From an uncultured Mycoplasmataceae bacterium (GTDB lineage: Bacteria; Bacillota_I; Bacilli_A; Mycoplasmatales; Mycoplasmoidaceae): 5,754 nt of DNA. The translations under genes were made by a program, and so were the position numbers. Below the pieces are notes generated by a model. It searched no databases. It was not told the DNA's origin and worked only from the letters and a program-made list of their open reading frames with translations. Positions 1-5,754 of the stretch are shown here, in pieces (within the stretch, counting starts at the first letter, position 1; each line of letters opens with the position of its first letter). The stretch is from NCBI GenBank assembly GCA_949283985.1, contig CASDUM010000051.1:1-5754 (forward strand), read 5' to 3'.

Positions 1-1190
1 GTAAATCATGATGCAACAGTAATTCCAATTGATAAAACTGATTGATAGATACCCATAGGTGAAATTCATTTAGTATTAAATGATAATGATAATACATATC
101 CTAAAATGATATTATATAAAAGTCCGTACGCCATACCGTTAAGAATATGAATTGAAAAAAAGAAATATGGATTATATATAAACAATGATATAGTATGATA
201 TAAAATTCATATTATAAAACCAATTATAAAAATACTATTTTTCGATTTGTTTTTATAAACCAAATAAGTAAATAGTATTGTTCCAGAAATTTGTCCAACA
301 GTAAAGACAGTAGACAAATATCCACTCATTGAGGCACTATCACTAATTTCGTTGAACTTAAATAATAGTTTTAATTGTTCTCTTCCTACACTACCAGAAT
401 TAGAAAACTTAACAAATGTTATAATCATTCCTATTGTTAATAAAAGAATATATAAGATTATTTCTTTTGATCCTTTTACTTGTTTAAGATTATCATTTTT
501 TACAATTAAAGGAATATTGTTTCTATTTTCTTTTATAAAAAATGTACATATAAAACATATAGGAATAATTGAAATAGCTATAATTCATAAAATTAATAAT
601 TTTTGTATTTCAATAGAACCACTTGTGCTTGCATATGATTGAACAAATGCTTGAATTGGCCCAGTTATAAAATCTGCTAATATAGGAGGGAATGCCAAAA
701 TAGAGACGGTCAATAAAGCTCTTGATTTTCCATATTGTTCTTTAAATAGTAATTCATATGTACCAATAAGCGATGCACCAATACCTATTCCTATTGCCTG
801 TAAATTTGATGTTGTTTCTGATTGAATGAATATCACAGGCATAATAGTTACTACTTGTAATATTAATGATAAAAAAATTACTGCTTTTCTGCTTTTAAAT
901 AAAATACCAAAAATATCAAATAAAGGTCGAGCAAATATACCAATTGCACCATATAACATTAATGGTAATCATTGTAATGTTTTATCAATATTATTTTGAA
1001 ATTGTTGTCTATAATCTCTGATTAACATTATTGGAATTCAAAATAATATATAAGTTATGAATACCAATTTATAACCTTTATTTTCAAATTTAATTCTTCA
1101 TAGAATAAATATTGAAACTAATAATACAATGGCTAGAATTGATAAGTTAACTATAAGCTCAATGGAATTGCTATTATTAAAAAAAATCAT
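1..1190 (-). CDS. MFS-like multi-pass membrane transporter, C-terminus cut by window edge
   Basis: Reading from ATG at 1190 with TGA as Trp gives 396 codons without a stop, running off the left edge. Seven in-frame TGA codons (at 1098, 1038, 969, 585, 207, 66 and 6, low coordinate) are read as Trp. The product is very hydrophobic, with roughly ten or more predicted membrane segments. Residues 88-102 (RPLFDIFGILFKSRK) sit after an early helix and resemble the cytoplasmic loop-2/3 motif A of the major facilitator superfamily. A weaker GQISG...YKNKSK copy lies at about residues 300-320, as expected for the second six-helix half. Family members are usually 400-550 aa, so perhaps one or two helices are missing. 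The start overlaps the stop of the upstream ABC gene by 1 nt (TAATG) and has only a purine-rich stretch as ribosome site, so translational coupling is likely. The role is inferred to be secondary transport in the plasma membrane, with unknown substrate. MFS membership is likely but not certain. Confidence 0.75.
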
Positions 1191-3040
1191 TATTCTTCAC
1201 TTACACTATTACTTAAATTATAATAGAATCCTTTTTTCTTCATTAATTTTTTATGGTTTCCTTCTTCAATTTTTTTACCATCTTTTAAAACGATTATATT
1301 ATCTGCATCCTTAATTGTCGAAAGACGATGAGCAATAACAAATGATGTTCTTGATTTCATTAATCTACTCATTGCTTGTTGTATTTCTTTTTCTGTTTTT
1401 GTATCAACATAAGATGTCGCTTCATCTAAAATTATAATTTTTGCATCTGATAAAAACGCTCTTGCTATAGAAATTAATTGTTTTTGTCCTTCAGAAATAC
1501 CACTTTTTTCTTGATCAATAACCGTGTCAATTCCATCAGGAAGTTGTTGAATAAAGTGTCAAGCATTAGCCGCTTTTGCTGCATTAATAATTTCTTCATC
1601 AGTTGCATCAAGTTTACCATATCTAATATTTTCTTTTATTGATTTTGAAAATAGAAATGAATCTTGTAAAACAATTGTTATATTTTTTCTTACTTCTGAT
1701 CTTTTGTATTTTGAAATATCTTTTCTATCAATTAAAATTCTTCCACTATCAAGATCATAAAATCTTGTTAGTAAACTTATAATTGTTGTTTTACCTGAAC
1801 CTGTTGGACCAACAATTGCATTCATTGTCCCTGGTTTAGCTTTGAATGAAACATCTTTTAAAATCTTCTTATTTGGATTCATTTTATCATATGAGAAAAC
1901 TATGTTTTCAAATTCAACTGATGTACTGTTTAAAATTAATTCTTCATTTGATTCAGAATCAGATTCTGATTCCGCATCAATAATTTCAAAAGCTCTAGAT
2001 ATACCAACAACACCCAATTGAATTTGATTCATAATAGACATTATAGTTGTAATAGGTGTTGTAAATTGTCTAGCAAACATAATAAATGTTAAAACTATTT
2101 GAAAAGCTTCATAAGGTTCAGGATTACCAAAAACACCTCCAAAAGGAACTTCATAAATAATAAACACTACACAAACTAAAGATACTAAAACTAAAATCAT
2201 ATTACTTATGAATCCATTGTATGGAAATATTGTTCTACCGATATTTTCCGCAGTTTTAGAAGAATGAGCTAATTCATTTGATACTTTTGAGAACATCTCA
2301 ATACTTTTATTTTCATATCTAAATGCACTTACAACTTTATAACCAGAAATATATTCTTCTGAAATACCATTAATTTGTCCCATCGCAATTTGTTGAGATT
2401 TAAAGAATGGTTGAGCTTTCTTAATTAATACAATAACAACAGAATAAAGTAATAATAAACTTCCAATTAATATTAATGAAATAATAGGACTAATAATAAA
2501 TATTGCAATTAATACTCCCATCATACTTATTACTGATTGAAAAATTTGCATTGAGTTTTGAGACATTAATGTAACCATAACATCAATATCATTTGTTAAT
2601 CTACTAGTCAAATCACCATTTGATTTTGTATCTAAAAAACTTAATGGAACATTTTGAATTTTATCAAAAGCATCTTTTCTGACTCTATATCCAACATCTT
2701 GACTTATTTTTACCAAAATAATATTTGAGAAAAATAAAGCAACTGAATAAATAATATATAAAATTGTGACTAATGAAAAGCCAACTCAAATCGCCCCTTC
2801 TTTAGACAACCCTCATTCAATTGGATAGAAAAGTTGAGCTTTAATACTTGGGTTAACAGAAAAAACAACATTAGATAATACTTTAGGAAGTAAGTAAGTT
2901 CCTCCTATGTTTGCAGCAACACCAATTATTATTAAGAATATTACAAGAAAAAACTTTACTTTTTCAACTGAATAATATCTTCATAATCTTTTAAGAGTAT
3001 GAGTTTTTTTCTCTTTTTTATTATCAAATTTATTATTCAT
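1190..3040 (-). CDS. ABC exporter half-transporter B (TMD-NBD fusion), subunit with catalytic Glu
   Basis: A 616-aa protein when TGA is read as Trp (four TGA codons, including W20 and W494), the usual length for an ABC-B type half exporter. About six membrane helices cover residues 29-330. The nucleotide-binding domain follows: A-loop Tyr384, Walker A GPTGSGKT 411-418, Q-loop Gln459, signature ISEGQ 515-519, Walker B IIILDE with Asp539 and Glu540, D-loop SYVD 543-546, and H-loop His571. The catalytic Glu and His are present, but the signature lacks the first Gly of LSGGQ. An acidic linker (AESESDSESNEE, 356-367) joins the two domains. The ATG at 3040 lies 1 nt after the stop of half-transporter A and has a GGAGG ribosome site inside the end of that gene, which supports this start over the internal ATG at 2716. 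It is inferred to pair with A as a heterodimer in the plasma membrane. Lipid, peptide or drug substrates are all possible. Confidence 0.9.
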
Positions 3041-3041
3041 A

Positions 3042-4880
3042 TTACCCCTCCACTGATGTACTTTGTGAATCATATATCATTTTATATGTTTTACATTTTT
3101 TTAATAATTCTTTATGTGTCCCCATTCCAACAATTCTTCCTTCATCAAGAACAATTATTTTATCCATTTTTTCAATTGATTTTACTCTTTGAGCCACCAT
3201 AACCAAAGTGGTATTTTTTAATTCCTTTTTAATATTATTTAAAAGTTTCTTTTCAGTGATATTATCTAATGCACTTGTAGAGTCATCAAAAATTAAAATC
3301 TTAGGATTTTTTACAATTGCTCTTGCTATTGAAAGTCTTTGCTTTTGTCCACCAGAAAAATTCTTTCCTTTTTGTTCAACAACAGCATCTAATTTACCAT
3401 CTTTTTCCATTACAAAATCATAAGCTTCAGATATTTTAAGAGCTTTTATGATTTCTTCGTCTGTTGCATCTTGCTTAGCAACTTGAATATTAGATCTAAC
3501 TGTACCACTAAATAATATTTTTTCTTGGAAAGCAATTGAAATATTATCTTTTATATTGTTTAAATCTAAATCTTTTACATTAATACCAGAAATTTTCACA
3601 CTACCTTTATCAACATCATATAGTCTTGATATTAGTGAAACTAAAGTTGATTTACCAGATCCAGTTTGACCAATTATACCCAAAGATTCACCCTCATTTA
3701 TTTTAAATGATATATTTTCAAGAACTGGATTTTCTCCTTCTTTTAAATATCTAAAATAAACATTTTCAAATTCAATATCATTCTTCTTTATTTTCTTTGC
3801 ATTTGGTTTTGAAACTATTGTAGGTTTTGCATCTAAAACTTCATGTGCTCTTTTTATTGAAACTCTAACTTTTGAATAGAATTGCATTGCCATTGCTGTA
3901 AACATAAATCCCATTATAATCAAGAAGAAATATTGAGTAAATGTTGAACATGAAGAAAGTAAAACTCCTGCTTTTTCAAATGCGCCATTTGGGTCTAAAT
4001 TCATTGATGCATATCCTGCAAATATTATTATTAAATTTAAAGTAACATTAACTAACATAAGCATCATAGGCATCATACATCCCATTATTACATCAGCTCT
4101 AGTATTTGATTTTTTTAAATTTAAATTTGTTTCATTGAATCTTTCTTCTTGATTTTGTTCAAGATTAAATGCTCTAACGATTCTAACCCCGTTTAAATTT
4201 TCTATCATAACTTTATTAGTTTCATCATAATATTTTTTAACATTTTCAAAATGTGGTTTAGATTTTCCAACAAGAAGAAATGCAATTAAAAACATTACAG
4301 GAATCATCAAATAACAATATGCAAAATTTGCACCTTCATCAATTCCTTTATTAATTTTTAAGTCAAGTGCTTGTCAAAGTGATAAAACAAACCCGCCTAT
4401 TAAATAAAATGGTAATTTAATAGCAATATTTGTACTCATTATAAATAATTGTTGTATTTGATAAATATCATAATTAACTCTTGTTATTAAAGACGATGTT
4501 GAAAATTTGTCAATATCTTGAACCGAAAGATATTGAATATTCGTATAAATGGTCACTCTTATTTTGTTACAAATTGAAACACAAATTCTTACAGATAAAT
4601 ATAATGCACCTAAATTAAAAATAACACCTACTAATGATGTTCCGGCCATGATACCAATCCATTTACCCATTTCAGAGAAATTTCCTTTTATATAATTAAT
4701 TGCATATTCATTTGTGTCCACTCCATCAGGAATATTGCCTGATGGCATCATTAGTAAATTAACTTGATACATTAAAGATGGTTGAATTAAATCAACAGCA
4801 ACAGAAAGAACAACTAAAAAAATTGAAAAACATAAAATCAACGCCTCTTTCTTTGTTGCAAATTTAAATAATCTTTTCAT
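3042..4880 (-). CDS. ABC exporter half-transporter A (TMD-NBD fusion), subunit with degenerate ATP site
   Basis: A 612-aa protein with one TGA Trp (W169) and the only TGG Trp in the window (W74). N-terminal membrane helices cover roughly residues 13-340. A long loop between helices 1 and 2 (about residues 40-72) probably faces outside. The nucleotide-binding domain shows A-loop Tyr378, Walker A GQTGSGKST 404-412, Q-loop Gln452, signature FSGGQ 508-512, Walker B ILIFDD (Asp532, Asp533), D-loop SALD 536-539, and AQR at the H-loop with Gln564. Asp533 stands where the catalytic Glu should be, and Gln564 replaces the switch His. This is the known pattern of the degenerate subunit in heterodimeric exporters such as TM287/288. 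The ATG at 4880 has an AAGGAGGA ribosome site 7 nt upstream and begins a typical cytoplasmic N-terminus (MKRLFKF). It is the first gene of the minus-strand operon, with partner B 1 nt downstream. The substrate is not evident. Confidence 0.91.
3045..3051 (-). promoter_or_regulatory. Ribosome binding site of half-transporter B, inside the end of gene A
   Basis: On the minus strand GGAGGGG lies 4 nt before the ATG at 3040 and overlaps the last sense codons (Val-Glu-Gly) of gene A. It supports the ATG at 3040 as the true start of B and suggests that ribosomes finishing A re-initiate on B. Confidence 0.75.
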
Positions 4881-4887
4881 ATTTGAT

Positions 4888-4895
4888 TCCTCCTT
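4888..4895 (-). promoter_or_regulatory. Ribosome binding site of half-transporter A
   Basis: The minus strand reads AAGGAGGA, a near-perfect Shine-Dalgarno sequence, with 7 nt to the ATG at 4880. It is the strongest ribosome site in the window and fixes the start of the first operon gene. Confidence 0.85.
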
Positions 4896-4942
4896 TTATA
4901 ATCATCTTATTTTATGATATTTACTAGCATTTTAAAAATACT

Positions 4943-4954
4943 TAATATATATTA
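4943..4954. repeat. 12-bp perfect palindrome overlapping the operon -10 region
   Basis: TAATATATATTA reads the same on both strands and covers part of the candidate minus-strand -10 hexamer and the expected transcription start. The flanks extend the symmetry imperfectly, with TACT on the left and AGTA on the right, offset by one base. It could be a repressor operator or simply AT-rich chance sequence. Confidence 0.3.
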
Positions 4955-4980
4955 TAGTACTTATTTACCAAAATGATTAA
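4951..4980 (-). promoter_or_regulatory. Candidate sigma-A promoter of the ABC-ABC-MFS operon
   Basis: The minus strand has a perfect TATAAT at 4956-4951. Only a poor -35 candidate (TTAATC, 4980-4975, 18-nt spacer) lies upstream, and there is no TG extension. Transcription would begin near 4944, giving a leader of about 64 nt before the ATG. Perfect -10 hexamers arise easily by chance in DNA this AT-rich, so the call rests mainly on position in the divergent intergenic gap. Confidence 0.45.
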
Positions 4981-4984
4981 TATC

Positions 4985-5014
4985 TTAATAAAAAAATAAA
5001 ATATAGCATATAAT
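4985..5014 (+). promoter_or_regulatory. Candidate sigma-A promoter of upp
   Basis: A perfect TATAAT lies at 5009-5014. A loose -35 candidate, TTAATA (4985-4990, four of six consensus bases), sits 18 nt upstream in an A-rich stretch. Transcription would begin near 5021, leaving a very short leader of about 13 nt that still includes the ribosome site. This is back to back with the operon promoter, the two -10 boxes being about 52 bp apart. Confidence 0.5.
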
Positions 5015-5023
5015 ATTATGGAA

Positions 5024-5029
5024 AGTAGG
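5024..5029 (+). promoter_or_regulatory. Ribosome binding site of upp
   Basis: AGTAGG differs from AGGAGG by one base and lies 4 nt before the ATG at 5034. The ATG at 5018 is followed after three sense codons by TAA, so it cannot be the upp start. Confidence 0.55.
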
Positions 5030-5033
5030 TAAA

Positions 5034-5657
5034 ATGTTAAAAGTAATAGATCATCCTTTAATAAAGGATAAGTTAACAAGAATAAGAAAATCAACTACTG
5101 AATCTACTAAATTTAGAGAAAATTTAGAAGAATTAACAAAGTTGATGATTTATGAAGTTACAAAAGATTTCGAAGTAAAAAATATTGATATTGAAACTCC
5201 TGTAGCAAGCACAGTTGGATATAAACTAAAATACAACACTGTTTTAGTTCCAATACTAAGAGCAGGATTAGGAATGGTTGATGGAGTTAAGGCATTGATA
5301 CCGACAGCTGCAATTGGACATATTGGATTATATAGAAATGAAGAAACACTTAAACCAGTTGAATATTATTGCAAAATGCCTCCAACTATTAAAGATTCTT
5401 ATACATTGGTACTAGATCCAATGTTAGCAACTGGTGGTTCAGCAATTGCTGCTATAGATATCTTAAAGAAAAAATATAATCCAAGAAAAATAATTTTTGT
5501 TTGTACAGTAGCTTCTCCTGAAGGAGTAAAAGCACTAAAAGATGCTCATCCTGAAATTGATATATACACTGCATCACTTGATGAAAAATTAAATAGTGAT
5601 GGTTATATAGTGCCAGGTCTAGGAGATGCAGGAGATAGAATTTTTGGAACAAAATAA
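5034..5657 (+). CDS. upp: Uracil phosphoribosyltransferase
   Basis: A 207-aa cytoplasmic enzyme, the normal length for the bacterial family, complete from ATG to TAA. It converts uracil and PRPP to UMP and pyrophosphate, the key uracil salvage step in mollicutes, which generally lack de novo pyrimidine synthesis. Family landmarks are all present: the N-terminal VIDHPLIKDKLTRIR at residues 4-18, PILRAGLGM at 73-81, GLYRNEETLKP at 98-108, the PRPP-binding loop VLDPMLATGGSA at 126-137, and the C-terminal uracil-binding stretch PGLGDAGDRIFGT at 194-206. It contains no Trp, so the code question does not affect it. It is transcribed away from the ABC operon, appears monocistronic in this window, and is followed by an intrinsic terminator. 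Nothing suggests damage. The neighbouring transporters are not a recognised partner of this enzyme, so shared function should not be assumed. Confidence 0.97.
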   Translation: MLKVIDHPLIKDKLTRIRKSTTESTKFRENLEELTKLMIYEVTKDFEVKNIDIETPVASTVGYKLKYNTVLVPILRAGLGMVDGVKALIPTAAIGHIGLYRNEETLKPVEYYCKMPPTIKDSYTLVLDPMLATGGSAIAAIDILKKKYNPRKIIFVCTVASPEGVKALKDAHPEIDIYTASLDEKLNSDGYIVPGLGDAGDRIFGTK

Positions 5658-5676
5658 AATAAGGAATGAATAAACG

Positions 5677-5695
5677 TGTCCCCTATTAGTGGACA
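5677..5695. repeat. Short inverted repeat resembling an insertion-sequence end
   Basis: TGTCC (5677-5681) and GGACA (5691-5695) form 5-bp arms around a 9-nt spacer. The 19-bp unit starts with TG and ends with CA and is richer in GC than its surroundings. This is reminiscent of the ends of IS3-family elements, many of which begin TG and end CA. No transposase or second end is visible in this window, so an IS remnant or edge is only a possibility. A weak hairpin with no function is the alternative. Confidence 0.3.
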
Positions 5696-5703
5696 ATAAT
5701 TAG

Positions 5704-5742
5704 AAAACCTGTCTCGCATAATTGCAAGGAGATAGGTTTTTT
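5704..5742 (+). terminator. Rho-independent terminator downstream of upp
   Basis: The arms AAAACCTGTCTC (5704-5715) and GAGATAGGTTTT (5729-5740) pair over 12 bp with a single G-U wobble, around a 13-nt loop. The descending arm runs into a six-T tract (5737-5742). The orientation suits termination of upp, whose stop codon is 46 nt upstream. On the other strand the hairpin is followed by only four T, so it works less well in reverse. Confidence 0.85.
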
Positions 5743-5754
5743 AAATTCAATTGA

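Noticed and set aside
207..959. Two short separate reading frames (428 to 207 and 959 to 585, minus strand) as independent small genes or a decayed pseudogene
   Set aside because: They share one frame with 1190 and are interrupted only by TGA. With code 4 they form one continuous membrane protein.
1559..2716. Start of half-transporter B at the internal ATG at 2716
   Set aside because: This would remove the first two membrane helices. The frame continues upstream through TGA codons to the ATG at 3040, which has a good ribosome site.
352..3423. Plus-strand open frames of 61-96 codons at 352-642, 1129-1314, 2999-3202 and 3208-3423
   Set aside because: All lie opposite well-supported minus-strand genes, have low-complexity hydrophobic translations typical of antisense AT-rich DNA, and show no recognisable family.
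3042..4310. Start of a separate ABC gene at the TTG at 4310
   Set aside because: The upstream frame (4880 to 4374) joins it in phase across a single TGA Trp, giving a full-length half transporter. No ribosome site was seen at 4310.
4901..4918. Hairpin ATCAT/ATGAT in the leader of the ABC operon as a riboswitch or attenuator
   Set aside because: There are only five A-T-rich pairs, with no T-tract and no recognisable aptamer. Chance is the simplest explanation.
5452..5652. 66-codon minus-strand open frame inside upp
   Set aside because: It is antisense to a highly conserved enzyme, with a repetitive Leu/His/Tyr-rich translation typical of a shadow frame.
5666..5689. Seven-codon frame ATG to TAG after upp with AAGGA next to it
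   Set aside because: It is far too short to support, and the AAGGA abuts the ATG with no spacer.

Overview
The window is AT-rich and reads as a mollicute chromosome that uses genetic code 4 (UGA = Trp). The Spiroplasma/Mesoplasma/Entomoplasma group is the best guess. Of 13 Trp codons in the four reconstructed genes, 12 are TGA and one is TGG. Under the standard code three of the genes break into fragments. Under code 4 they become intact, tightly packed reading frames whose motifs continue across each TGA.

Layout. On the minus strand, reading right to left from 4880, lie three genes: half-transporter A (4880 to 3042, 612 aa), half-transporter B (3040 to 1190, 616 aa) and a multi-spanning MFS-type membrane protein (1190 to beyond the left edge, at least 396 aa). 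A and B are separated by 1 nt. B and the MFS gene overlap by 1 nt (TAATG). This is almost certainly one transcript. On the plus strand, diverging from A, is upp (5034 to 5657), uracil phosphoribosyltransferase, followed by a good intrinsic terminator near the right edge. The 153-bp gap between A and upp holds two candidate back-to-back promoters. No stretch longer than 300 bases lacks a gene.

How the genes work together. A and B look like the two halves of a heterodimeric ABC exporter of the TM287/288, BmrCD and LmrCD type. A has Asp in place of the catalytic Glu and Gln in place of the H-loop His. B has the canonical Glu and His but a changed signature (ISEGQ). Pairing the two gives one degenerate and one competent ATP site. 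The MFS protein is co-transcribed and probably moves a small molecule, but its substrate cannot be read from the sequence. upp is housekeeping uracil salvage and has its own transcript.

I see no clearly undescribed system, RNA gene, CRISPR array or complete mobile element. The points most worth a second look are the asymmetric ATP sites, the coupled ABC-ABC-MFS operon, a palindrome over the candidate operon promoter, and a short IS-end-like inverted repeat just after upp.
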